64,000 nucleotides of DNA, taken from contig CM043943.1 of NCBI GenBank assembly GCA_014529385.2, positions 158,738,247-158,802,246 on the forward strand. Reading direction: 5' to 3'. Of the stretch, positions 22,238 to 32,251 are shown piece by piece. Source of the stretch: Adiantum capillus-veneris. Its lineage: Eukaryota; Streptophyta; Polypodiopsida; Polypodiales; Pteridaceae. A program made the position numbers and the translations under genes. The number at the start of each line of letters is the position of its first letter. Within the stretch, counting starts at the first letter, position 1. The notes under the pieces are model-generated. The model ran no database searches, was not told the origin of the DNA, and saw only the letters and a list, made by a program, of their open reading frames with translations.

Positions 22238-22560
22238 TACGATCCTTAGATGGTGAGTGACCTAGTGCGTATGTAGAGCACTCTTTTTTGAAGATTTGCC
22301 TTCCATTCCATTTACACTTTAGCAGTGAAGCAGCTAGACACGGGGTTTAGTGCTTGATACAGTCTAAAAGTTGAGGACTTGCTAGGTCTATTCTCGAGAG
22401 GTAAAGAGGGTTGTGAGTGAGATAGACAAAAGCATTTCAAAAATCGCAGGGCAGACAGAAAAACTCACTTTTGACTAGAAAAAAAGTTGTCCAAATTCAA
22501 AAAGATTTGGGGAAGAGTATCACCACAACATGAACTATAAGTTGACCAAGTTGAGGTCAA

Positions 22561-23819
22561 ACATGGATCGCGATCCATGTACCTCATCAATATTTTTGGC
22601 TAAGATTTCAGCAGGTAGCTGGTATCATTTGGAACAACTTTCTCAAAAGAACTATATGCAAAAAGGTTGTAAAAAGTGGTCAAAAGAGACAAAAATATTT
22701 CATTGTCAAGACTGCCACAACAGATTGTAGAAGTTAATTTTGGTAGGGCAAAATTAATCCAAATTCAAAAATATTTGTAGAGCAAGCTACAAACATCATA
22801 AGCTATCAACACACCAAAGATCAAGTCAAAAAGTGGTGGAACATGGATCGCGATCCATGTACCCTTGAGAAATTTTTGGACAAAATTTTTTCCAGCCTGT
22901 AACAGAGACCTTTGTGAACAAAAGTCTCCGAAGAATTTTTGTCAAAAACGTTTGAAAAGTGAGTGAAAAGAGCCAAAAGTAGTTCAAGGTGAAACACCCT
23001 AAAACAGACCTGGGGATTGACTTTTGCCTGACCTAAAAAAGTCCAAATCATACACAAACCATATAGCAGGGATCATTGGACCAAGAGGAAGCTGTGTGCC
23101 AAGTTTCAATTCAATCTGACACATAGGTACATGGATCGCGATCCATGTTCCTTTGTCACATGCTGAGACCATGTTTCCACCATAGCTAGAGGACATCAAA
23201 AGGAGTCTAGTGGTCTTTTCAAAAGTGAATTTGGATATCAAAAACCAGACCAAAAGCCCAAAATTGCCAAGTACTCTGAGCAAGTGCCAGAATTGACCTA
23301 ACTTTCAATCCAAAGGTCCATTTTCAAAAATTTTGATACCATAGGACCTACTAATCATGCTAAATCTGATGGTAGTAAGAGAAGTCAATTTGGGCTCCAA
23401 ACATGGATCGCGATCCATGTACCCATAGTGAGAGCTTGACTTGAAATTTTCTAGATCAGTAGGGCACACATAAGGAAACATATCCCCAAGTCTAGTTTTG
23501 GAAAAAAATGAGCAAATTTGGGTCAAAAGGGAGCAAAACAAGGGATAGACTGAAAACCATTGTGCACACCTAGTGTTGGCTATTTGACCTATCAAACCAA
23601 GTCCAAATCAAAACAGATTTGAGATTTAGCTTGTGGACATAGTCAACAACAAACTCCTAAGAGATCAAGTCCAGATGTGGTTGAACATGGATCACAATCC
23701 ATGTACCTCAACCTCAAACTTTGATGAACATTGGTATATAGCCTGCATATGACCTTGTCTACACACCATCAAAATTTGGAGAAAAAATTTGACAGAGGAA
23801 CATGGATTGCGATCCATGT
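22561..23819. repeat. Six 20-bp palindromes at ~280-bp spacing in the B1 leader
   Basis: ACATGGATCGCGATCCATGT occurs exactly at 22561, 22841, 23129 and 23401. It occurs with CG-to-CA changes at 23685 (ACATGGATCACAATCCATGT) and with one CG-to-TG change at 23800. Start distances are 280, 288, 272, 284 and 115 bp. ACC or TCC follows each copy. The ~260 bp between copies share only traces (TTTTTGG..AA.ATTT; AAATCCAAAT-like), so the palindrome is far better preserved than its surroundings. It lies between primer site and gag, where packaging or dimerisation signals of retroelements reside. Confidence 0.95.
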
Positions 23820-24228
23820 ACCTCAGCAAAGTTGGGGTATCTGACTTGGTGATCTTGTAGATGTACTCAAGTACATTCCAAATCTCAAGTTTGAGCTAAA
23901 AATACCTTCTAGAAACCAAGATACAAGCCAAAGTGCCTGTGTTCCGGTCTTGGAGCTGTTTTGAGTGTTGTTTCAAGTGCAGCTCACTAAAATTGCTCTA
24001 ACTTTGGATAGACAAATCCAAATTGAGTCAGGTATAGCCAGGAAGAAAGCTTGCGGGCAATAGCACACATCTAGACTTTTAGGGTACCCAAGACTATTTT
24101 CCAGAGAGCAAAAAGCCACAAAGACCTAACTTTTGAGGGACCTTACCAGGGGCAAAAAGGGATAAGTTGCACTAAGACAAAGTGGGCTTGTAAGAGACTA
24201 CCTTGAGAGTTTTGAGTGAAACTTAACC
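23820..24228 (+). other. B leader proximal to gag
   Basis: Non-coding, and conserved in the B2 copy at 30840-31158 (CAAATCTCAAGTTTGAGCTA, TTTTAGGGTACCCAA, CAAAGACCTA.CTTTTGAG). This conservation between copies supports it as a real part of the element. Confidence 0.7.
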
Positions 24229-25020
24229 ATGACAAATCATCAGCCACCAGGGTTCTCTACTCCACTCAAAGACATGAAAAATGTTGCAATGCCAACAACA
24301 GGGGGATTGGGAGAATACATAGAGGAGAAGCATCCTTTGACCAATAAACCGAACGTGAGATTCATTAAAACCAACGAAGCCACGAGAGCTCTAACGGATT
24401 ATGCTCATGATGGCTTATATAGGTTCACCAATGGGGATCCATATATCTTCTATAAGTGTGTAGAGCCCTATGCTAGAGAGTTGACCGCCCATAAGAATAT
24501 CTATGCATTCACGTATACAAATGCCCATGAAGTTCAAGTTTTGATGGTAGATAAGTACGAAAGAGAGTACAAACTTGTCTATCCAATTGACCTAGAGATA
24601 TGTACATACAAGGGTACTCCAATCTCTACTCACTTTCAGCCAAAAACAATGCTAGAGTACACATCAGAGAGGATTCCACCGGGATTTTATCCAAGACAAG
24701 AGGAGAGCACCATAGACGTCTTTCCAAGAGACCATGAATTGATTAGATTGGTGATTGAACCACAACAATTAAGACCATATAAGGTGGCCCAATATGTCAA
24801 GACAAAATATGATGGGTCGGAGCATCCATATGCTCATGGTTCACTCTTCAACAAGTTTTGAGAGCTGAACAGATTGCAGATTTCCATACTTAATATGAGG
24901 AATTTGGATTGACATGGTTCCAACCTCTAAACAAAGATGATTTTCCAAACATAGCATAACTCTTACAAGAGTTTGTAGAGGAGTTCTCAAAAAGTGGAAT
25001 CAAACATAACACGGTGTCAC
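24229..25020 (+). pseudogene. Gag-like protein of B1, truncated
   Basis: The 210-residue frame 24229-24861 starts MTNHQPPGFSTPLKDMKNVA. It is shared with B2 (24361 region NVRFIKTNEATRALTDYAHD against NVRFIKINEAIRVLTDYTHE). Near its end, YVKTKYDGSEHPYAHGSLF is the start of the capsid domain (KYDGxxxPxxH). After a frame break, 24890-25010 encodes LTWFQPLNKDDFPNIAQLL and EFSKSGIKHNT, the WF...F element of Retrotrans_gag. At about 25020 homology to B2 stops and protease-type sequence begins. So the C-terminal capsid half and zinc knuckle, present in B2, are deleted here. Confidence 0.75.
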
Positions 25021-25042
25021 AGGGGCCTGTTTCAAGGTTCCG

Positions 25043-25411
25043 TTGTCGGGCCACCAATTACCTCTTACGAAAACTCAACTGAAATTGCAATTAGCGGATG
25101 GATACATGGAGAGACTAATAGGAATATTAGAACAAATGATTGTATCCTTGTGTGGCATAGATTATGGGCATACCTTTGCCATAATGAATTTTGACAAGAG
25201 CAACAACTTTTACGTCATATTGGGTAGACCATTCATGTGTCAGCTCAAAATCGAACAAGACTGGGGCTATGACTATATCTACTTGAGACACAAAGAGGTC
25301 ACAACAAAAATAAATGTCAAAGATTATAGTTATAGAGATGTAGAGCAAACCCCAGGAGAAGAATTAAACTCCACAATTGACCAGGAAGGAGAAATACCTA
25401 CTTGGCTGTAA
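25043..25411 (+). pseudogene. First protease-like segment of B1
   Basis: HTFAIMNFDKSNNFYVILGR followed by PFMCQLKIEQDWGYDYIYLR resembles the C-terminal part of plant gypsy retropepsins (VILGRPF...D), the same signature as ILGRPWL in element H. The catalytic part is not seen because of the upstream deletion. The reading frame ends at 25411, and more broken coding (EVYVPESFLEEMFEPFGW) leads to 25556. This segment is missing from the second B copy. Confidence 0.65.
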
Positions 25412-25576
25412 AACAAAGCTGACAATAGGATGTGTGAAGCTTCTGAGGGTGGAAATTTGAAAAAAGAGGATTGTATACATGATAGGTCAGTACACAATGA
25501 GGTGTATGTACCAGAGTCCTTTTTGGAAGAGATGTTTGAACCTTTTGGATGGTAGCAAATACTAGCCACTCTTGAT

Positions 25577-25849
25577 GTGTGTGTGAATGAGGTGACCCTG
25601 ACTAAATTCTGTGATGAGGAAGGATATTATATCATTCCTTTATTTACAATAAAGGTCTTGAAGGAAGCTAACAAAGTTTGTGAGTATGAAAGCAGAAAAG
25701 TTGAGACAAATAGCTACATCATGGGCCATGGTGCCAAAGTGCAAACAAAGGAAGTAGAGAAACCACGAGAATATGTCATCATTGACATACTTGAAGAATT
25801 GAAAAAATCTATTTCAAAGAAGCCGATTTCAGAAGGAGTGCAATCATAA
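25577..25849 (+). pseudogene. Linker between the two protease-like segments of B1
   Basis: A 90-residue frame (LDVCVNEVTLTKFCDEEGYY ... REYVIIDILEELKKSISKKP) with a lysine/glutamate-rich end. Its beginning is conserved in B3 at about 43300 (TLDVCINKITHAKFCDENGY). No domain was recognised. Confidence 0.5.
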
Positions 25850-25939
25850 AATGCTCAACAAACACAAGATCAAGACAAGAATAGGGATAAGGAAGAAGAT
25901 CAACTGTCTCCTATGATGATCAAATTCAGCATATGCGAA

Positions 25940-26410
25940 GAAACATGACTCAAAATCACATGTTCAGCTGTGATAGATCCAAAAGCAACAAAGAATCTAA
26001 TGTCTTATGATACGTGGATAATGATCGGAAAGCCGCCAATCATCAAGCTAGAGGAGATTGTATACAAAAGTTCAAAAATATCAATTCCTAGCTTTGGCAC
26101 GGCCGAAGCCATACTCAAGTTGAATACTGGGGAGTACAAGGAAACTTTCAAAATAATCGACTCCCATCACATCAAAGAGAGTCTCATCCTGACAGAAAGA
26201 TGGAGGAACATCTTCCTTCAACCACAAGCAAAAGCTTCAACAACAACATCATCAAAAGCCCCAAAAGCACCTCCAGTCAATGCAAAGAATGAGCAACCAA
26301 CCATAGCAAAAAAGGGTAAAGCTAAGGTACACTTTGAAGCATATCAATGGGATATCAACCTTGCAAGACAACTTTACCTTCAACGAGATTCCATCAAAAT
26401 TCCCGTGTAG
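25940..26410 (+). CDS. Second retropepsin-like domain of B1, catalytic glycine missing
   Basis: The 146-residue frame reads ITCSAVIDPKATKNLMSYDT near its start, aligning with the retropepsin active-site loop (usually D-S/T-G-A-S/T-x-N-L-I-S). Then come GTAEAILKLNTGEYKETFKI and IKESLILTERWRNIFLQP, the flap and the I-L-x-x-x-W strand. Asp is kept but Gly is replaced (DPK; DPN in the other copy). Normal retropepsin cleaves Gag-Pol, but without the glycine activity is doubtful. A basic, alanine/proline/lysine-rich tail follows. This being a second protease-like domain after 25043-25411 is unusual. Confidence 0.6.
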
Positions 26411-27330
26411 CCTCTACATCAAGAGCCACACCATCAACAATGCAATGGAAACCAAAACAAAAAGTCTATCAACCAAAGTTTCCATCACCAAAAAGCATCC
26501 AAACGAAGCCAAAGAATGTCAACCAAGTGCAGGTATCCAAAGAGCACATCAAAGTCAAAGACTCAATTTGGATACATGAACCACAAGTTCAACATCAACA
26601 GAAAAAGGTGATAGGGTGGGTAGCATCAAATGAGTCAACCACTGCTCAGGGCTACTTCCAAGGAAATGCTAATGTTTGGGACAAAAAGCCTAAAGTAATA
26701 GCCTAGATCTACTCGCCTCAACCAAAGAGTTCTACAAAGAGCAATACGAGCTATAAACGCAAGAAAAACAACTCAATCAAGAGAAAGAACTACCACAAAA
26801 GGCAAAAGCAAACATCAAAGCAACAAACAATGCAACAAGTTTGGGTACAAATTCGGACCTCAACGAAGCTACCCAACACAAACAAGTGACGTAGCGGATG
26901 ATTCCAGTGAAGCTACTCAAAGTACAAGGATAGTAACACTCAAATATGGTTACCAAAAATTGTAGCTCAATCTAGGATAGCCACAAGAAATCATGGAGCA
27001 CAAGCTTCTACCCCAAAGCAAGCAAAGACAACCAATATCCAATAGAAGCCAATTGCAACCAAGGCTGCTGTAATCTCTAGATGGACACCTCGTCATCATC
27101 TCCAAAGTCAAGGCTTCTACAAAGAAAATCATCAAATATGGATATCAAAGCCTAGTGTCCATCAAATTATAGAAGAAGATAAAATGCCAAAGATGATCAC
27201 ACATGGACCAAAGAAAAGGTGGGTTCCAAAATTTCTAGTGGGAACTCAATCACAAAAAACCCACACATCTCAATGGAAATTAATGCAAAGGCTACATCAA
27301 ACCCTACCAAAGCTAAAGGACTTTTTTCAC
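26334..27330 (+). pseudogene. W-x-P-K repeat region of B1
   Basis: In overlapping frames the translation repeats a Trp motif: IKVKDSIWIHEPQ, KKVIGWVASNES, VIAWIYSPQPK, QQVWVQIRTS, TQIWLPKIVAQ, SRWTPRHHLQSQGFYKENHQ, HQIWISKPSVHQ and KKRWVPKFLVGTQ. The colinear B3 region gives the cleaner series QVWVPK, QIWLPK, SRWIPH, RQIWIPK and TRWVPK. Two units share the pattern W-x-P...LL..QGFY.G...QIW.PK, that is, a tandem protein repeat of about 28-60 residues. It occupies the place where RT-RNase H-integrase would be. WVPK motifs occur around zinc-knuckle/protease regions of some plant copia polyproteins, but the repetition here I do not recognise. Confidence 0.55.
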
Positions 27331-27660
27331 AAATAAGTGTGAACATACGACAAGCAAGTTAAGAGGAGCCAGCATATGCCAACCTACTGGACAAAATGGT
27401 GTCATCCAATGACCAACACAATGGAAGAGGCCTAAATTTCCAGAACTTATGGAATTGGGTTTCTGGCCTTGAACAAGTAAGTCCAAGTCACCATAAAAAA
27501 TACATGGCATAAAAGTCAAAGTCAGGGCAGCTAAGCCACTAAATGAGCGAGGCGTTGGTCCCAAACCTTCATGTAACATTCTTTGTGGTCTAAGAATCTT
27601 AGTTATTTTAGGTACTACTCAAGCTGGAAGAGTTGATCATAATTACGTTGTGTCGCTCAT

Positions 27661-28150
27661 GCTGGTATAGGTGAGCATACGAGTCAAAGTCATTGTAGTA
27701 TAGTGGTAAGTGAAGGAGGAAGTCCAAAAGACAATCATGCACGCAACACATAAGGTATGAGTGGAGAATCTTCTACTTCGAAAACCCTTCTTCGAAACAT
27801 GGAAGCAATTGCGACATCCTTTGATGTCACATGTGCGACATTTGTTCCTTGAAGCACCAATCAACTCCATCTTCCACAATGCATGCTTTTGTTCGACAAA
27901 TTTCTCGTATGCATATAGAGTGTCCCTTAATTGGCACTTGCATTAGACACTCTTCCTTTGTTTCTCCCAAGCACTTACCTTGCATGACACGTACTTCAAG
28001 TCCAAATGCTCAACTCCAATAAGAGCGTATACCAAAGGCACTTTTTTCCCACCGAGTTTTTTCCCTTTGGTCATCCAGGTTTTAGACCCTAATCTACAAA
28101 CCATCATCATCATTTTCTTGTATATATTACTTCTACATCAACAATAAGCA
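27661..28150 (+). mobile_element. ~490-bp insertion in B1 with tRNA-Asp 5' half and LTR-like end
   Basis: B1 and B3 are colinear before CGCTCATGCT (27660) and after GGCTACCC (about 28151), but B3 lacks the sequence between. The insertion includes a 23-base match to the 5' end of tRNA-Asp (27689-27711). It also has a segment (about 27880-28130) related to 10750-11200 and to reversed 35500-35100, including CTTTGGTCATCCAGGT. It may be a partial copia-like LTR or a tRNA-headed composite. No B-box was found. Confidence 0.55.
27689..27711 (+). ncRNA. tRNA-Asp(GUC) 5' fragment
   Basis: GTCATTGTAGTATAGTGGTA followed by AGT equals the first 23 bases of plant tRNA-Asp (GTCGTTG...), with a single G-to-A change at a CG site. 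It covers the acceptor 5' strand, D-arm and box A. The anticodon arm and everything after are absent, so it is a fragment, not a gene. Confidence 0.75.
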
Positions 28151-28559
28151 AGTGGCTACCCAAAAAAATCAACAATGATTCAGAGAAAAAACTACAGGTT
28201 TTCACATGCTTATCAAGAGAATATTTTATCTCGTCCAAGGTCAACAGCAAAGCCCCATCAAACAATGGTAAGTCAAAGAATGGACTACAACAACAAGCGA
28301 TGACAAATTCCGCAAGAGAGTCATCAACAACATTCAAAAGTAGCTCACATAGTGCTTCAACATTGGTGACCTATTGCAAACAACTCAAATTACAGTGGAC
28401 ATGGAAAGCATACTGATCATAAAGTCCACGACACAAAGAGGATTGGTTCTATAAACTCAAAAATATGAAAATCCCTCTTCATGGTAGCCAAGACTGACAA
28501 CAGAAAGAAGACTACACAATGAGAAGAAAAGTTGTCACGATAATCAAAGATCAAGTCAG

Positions 28560-28982
28560 TATCAACAACATGGCAGATATGAATCACTCAAGGAAGGGGG
28601 GAGTGTCATCGATGCCAAAGCTCTTCCAAAGATAAAGACCAACCTTGAAGACAAACATTTAACAATCAATGGAAAGACGAAGAATGTCATACAAAGATAA
28701 TGGCCAAACAATGATAACTTCAACAAACAAGCTCCCAACAACAAAACATAAGGAGTCCCATAGTGTTGAAGCTAGTGAAGTATTGCAAGTCAATAACAAA
28801 GGTAGAAACATCAAAAGAACTCTTCACAAAAGATATGAATCACTCAAGGAAGGGGGGAGCGTCATCAATGACAAAGTACTTCCCAAGCTGAAGTCCAACC
28901 TTGAAGACAAAGCTGAAGACAACCCTATGACAAGACTGCACAAGGTCATGTTAAGGGATGACACAAATTAGGAAGGGGGGAA
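28560..28982 (+). repeat. Repeated polypurine-tract region before the B1 3' LTR
   Basis: AGATATGAATCACTCAAGGA followed by AGGGGGGAG occurs at about 28574-28603 and again at about 28831-28859, with the following ~60 bp also repeated (CAACCTTGAAGACAAA). The tract that abuts the LTR is AGGAAGGGGGGAA at 28970-28982. Three purine tracts thus lie within 400 bp. B3 has the same arrangement with two (about 45840-45850 and 45945-45957). Confidence 0.8.
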
Positions 28983-29896
28983 TTTGAAGAGACAGATCGA
29001 ACGGGCGTCCACCTGGCCGGACATGTAGTCGGACACCACATTTGTAGTCAATTATTTTATCGAGCTAGTGTAGTGATACTCTGGGTAAATCTTGATTCCA
29101 GAGTAGCAGGTCAATTCCCTGAGTTGTAATGATGTCATGATATTTGTAAAGGTCCATGTCAGTCGAACATTGGCCATTTCAAATTCCCTAGGTATAAAGG
29201 TCAATAACCTTAATGTGAAAGGAAGCTTAGCATTAGAGAGAAAAGAGCTCTACTCTACGTACGCTCGAGCTACAAATCTGCTCCAACTTGTAATCATCAC
29301 AGATAATGATTGGGTAATCCATTTTCAATTCCAAAATGTGCATTGTGTTCCTCTCTCTCTGCTCTTTCAATTAAGTGTAAGCATTTTCAGTTTTGCTATG
29401 GTTTGCTACTACGCATTTATGAGTCTTAATTACAAAATTGAGTGCTTAAATAACTGCGTTTAGTTGTTTTAACCATAGGAGAGTGTTCTTAGACCATAGG
29501 GTGAAATTTTTGGATAGTTCTATTACAATTTTTAAGACATTTTTCATGATGGATCGTGATTTTGGTACCTTGTTGGATTGCAACCAGACTTCTTAGGATA
29601 GTGCCCCTAGGTGTCCTAGACCTCCTCCTAAAGTTTTGTTGCATTTTGAGTTCGTTCGAGTGCCGAAATGGCGTGCTGACGTAGAGCTGTGAGAAAGGAC
29701 ATAGGCAAATTTCCCTGATCATTGAGTGTTGGTTTGCTTGTGCAGTTGTTGTGTTTGCTTGTTAAGGTTCACTTCTTGAGATTAACAATCTCAAAGAGTC
29801 TCCGTGCCCCATCTGAGTCACTTCCCTAAGTATTGACATCATGTACGTACCAAAAGGCTATGCTGCAGACGTCCGTCCCGTGGCAACCCACTAACA
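28983..29896 (+). repeat. 3' LTR of B1
   Basis: Matches 21318-22218. It has a short GCCCCATCT insertion relative to the 5' LTR near 29805 that B3 shares (CCATGCCCCATCCGAGTC), showing that the 5' LTR lost it. It ends CTAACA, followed by the target duplication ATCCC. TATA at 29193-29199. Confidence 0.92.
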
Positions 29897-29901
29897 ATCC
29901 C

Positions 29902-30518
29902 CACTCTGTAAATTGGGATCCCTTTTCTCATTCTTAACTTTTAACATACAACATAAAATTGGAATAAACTTTTTGGCAAACAATATGACCCTTCCACCAA
30001 ACCATTCAACAAATGCACATTTCCAAGGTAGTAGTACAATATCAAAAAAACCTTATTCTAATCAAGTCAAACCAAAGAATATATTTCAAGCATTTAAAAG
30101 AAGCATGCAAAATGTTGCATACCTTTGCAAGTGTGTATTTAAAAGGTTGTTTTCACATTTTTCATTTTAGAATAACTTAATTTCTTTTTTCTTTAGTACC
30201 ATTAAATTTATCTAGCTATCTTTCAAGCAATCACATATACTTCTTGAGGCATATCCCTATCCTTATCCTAGGACTTGGATACCCTATCTCCTTTGCCGCG
30301 TGTGGAGGTGCCACCTTTACACAATTACCAATTCTTATTTTCCTATATTTTTTAAAGGGTTAAAAAGTTAAACTACCTTATTTTCCTTTTAGATAAAAAA
30401 CCTAAGAAGCAGAGCAATTGTCCAGGCCTTGAGTGTTGTTCCCCTTGTGACCTAACACCATGACGCAGAGGCTTTGGTGCACATAGAGATGAAACACATA
30501 GGCAGAAGAGAGAGAGAG

Positions 30519-30597
<79 letters not shown>

Positions 30598-30729
30598 CTA
30601 TCAAGACCAATGGCATCAAGGTGGATGGGAAAACAACATCTAACAAACACAAAGCTTTGGAGGTTGTTGAGAATTTGATGAAAGCTTTGTGTTTGTTTGC
30701 ACGATCTTGCTCTCAATCACCTCTTGCTC
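29902..30729. other. Spacer between B1 and B2, no gene seen
   Basis: AT-rich unique sequence. The 85-codon frame at 29913-30170 has no recognised motif. It contains the (GA)n described separately. The stretch is the right flank of the B1 insertion site. Confidence 0.5.
30521..30595. repeat. (GA)n microsatellite
   Basis: About 37 uninterrupted AG units. Frames across it are artefacts. Confidence 0.97.
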
Positions 30730-31158
30730 TCATGATCCACATCTCCCAACCTCAGAATTTGATGAAAATTGGCACAGAGTATGCATATAACCTTGTTTAG
30801 CCACTTTCAAATTTAGGGTCAAAACGACAAGGGGTCATGGATTGATGAGCTTGTAGGTATACTTGAGTACATCTCAAATCTCAAGTTTGAGCTAAAAATG
30901 CCTTTTTGAGGCCTTTGATACATAACTCGAAATTGAGTCAGGTAAAGCCAAGAAGAAAGCTTGTAAGCAATAGGACCTAGTTTTTTTAGGTCTCCTAATT
31001 CCAAACTTTTAGGGTACCCAAAACCAGTTTTCAGAGGCCAAAGATCCACAAAGACCTAGCTTTTGAGAGACCTAAACAAGGAAAAAAAGAGAAAAGTTTC
31101 ACTAAGCCAAGGTGGGCTTGTCAAGGACTATCTTGAGTGTTTTGAGTGAGCCTTATCT

Positions 31159-32251
31159 ATGACATTTCATCCACCACTAGGGTTTTTTGCTCACCTCAGA
31201 GCCATGCAAATTGCAAGAAACACTGCAAAACCTTCAACAGTGGGATTGCGAGGAGACCTAGAGGAGAGGCATCCTCCGATCCACAAACCAAATGTGAGAT
31301 TCATCAAAATCAATGAAGCCATAAGAGTTCTAACAGATTACACTCATGAGGGCTTGTATAGGTTAAAAAATGGGGATTAATACACATTCTACAAGTGCGT
31401 AGAACCCTATGCTAGAGAGTTTTCATTCCATAAGAACCTCTATGCATTCACGTATACAAATACCGAAAGGAGCGCAATTTTTTATGGTAGATAATTATGG
31501 ATGAGAGTATAGACTTGTTGATCCAATGGAAACTAGAAATATATACATACAAGAATACTCCAATCTCTACTTACTTTTAGTCAAATACAATGCCAGAGCA
31601 CACCTTATAGATGATTGCACCAGGATTTTCTCCTAGACAAGAAGAGAGGGCATGAAATGCCTTTGCAAGAGACCACAAATTGGTCATATGGGTGGCTCAA
31701 CCACAATGAATGAGACCATATCAAATGATGTGCACTTCCATACTCAATACGAGGGATTTGGGCTAACATTGGAAGGAATAACCTTGACATGGTTTCAATC
31801 ATTGAACAAAGATGATTTTCCACACATAGAACAACTCTTGCATACATTCATAGAGGAGTTCTTAAAAAGGGGAATCAAGCACAACATGGTGTCATAGATA
31901 TACACTTTCAAACAAAAAGCAAATAAGAAAGTGAAAGAATCTTTGCTTCACTTCAAACAATAGATAGGGAGATGTCCTGTGAGAGAGCTATTTCATGATG
32001 AGAGGCCATTAACTCTCTTCATAGAGGGCTTGATGAATGAAACTCTAAAAAAGGACCTACATTTTAAAGGATGCATGAAGTTTGAGCAAGTCACTAGAGA
32101 AGCTCTATATCTAGTTGACGATTGCAAGGCCTACAGAGAGGTGACAAAAGACGTAGATAACGCGACTAGTAGTCCAAAGAGAAAATCCACAACAAAGAAA
32201 GATTTCAAACTCCTTGGGAACCGAGCATTGATCAAGTGGCCAAGGAGGTGA
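31159..32251 (+). pseudogene. Gag of B2 (capsid-like), with stops
   Basis: 31159-31380 matches the B1 gag start and ends in an in-frame stop at GD/stop/YTFYKCVEPYARE. About 31720-31895 encodes FGLTLEGITLTWFQSLNKDD and the FIEEFLKRGIKHN helix. 31979-32251 continues with RPLTLFIEGLMNETLKKDLH and KFEQVTREALYLVDDCKAY, the C-terminal half of Retrotrans_gag that is deleted in B1. Gag would form the particle and bind element RNA. Several stops and shifts make the copy inactive. Confidence 0.78.

Larger units (their letters stand above)
21318..29896 (+). mobile_element. Element B1: complete non-autonomous Ty3/gypsy-like LTR retrotransposon
   Basis: The two LTRs (21318-22218 and 28983-29896) match along their length. 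The element is bracketed by the 5-bp duplication ATCCC (21313-21317 and 29897-29901). A primer site complementary to tRNA-Asp follows the 5' LTR, and a polypurine tract precedes the 3' LTR. Between them lie a 2-kb leader with palindromes, a gag-like frame, two protease-like segments and a W-x-P-K repeat region. I found no RT, RNase H or integrase in any frame. The colinear partial copy at 43.3-46.8 kb lacks them too, so the absence looks like a family property rather than an accident of this copy. Confidence 0.88.

Noticed and set aside
22561-23819. Spaced palindromes as a CRISPR array
   Set aside because: Spacers of ~260 bp are far too long, spacing is variable, there are no cas genes, and the surroundings are a plant retrotransposon.
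27689-27711. Functional tRNA-Asp gene
   Set aside because: Only the first 23 bases match; anticodon arm, T-arm with B-box and 3' acceptor strand are missing.
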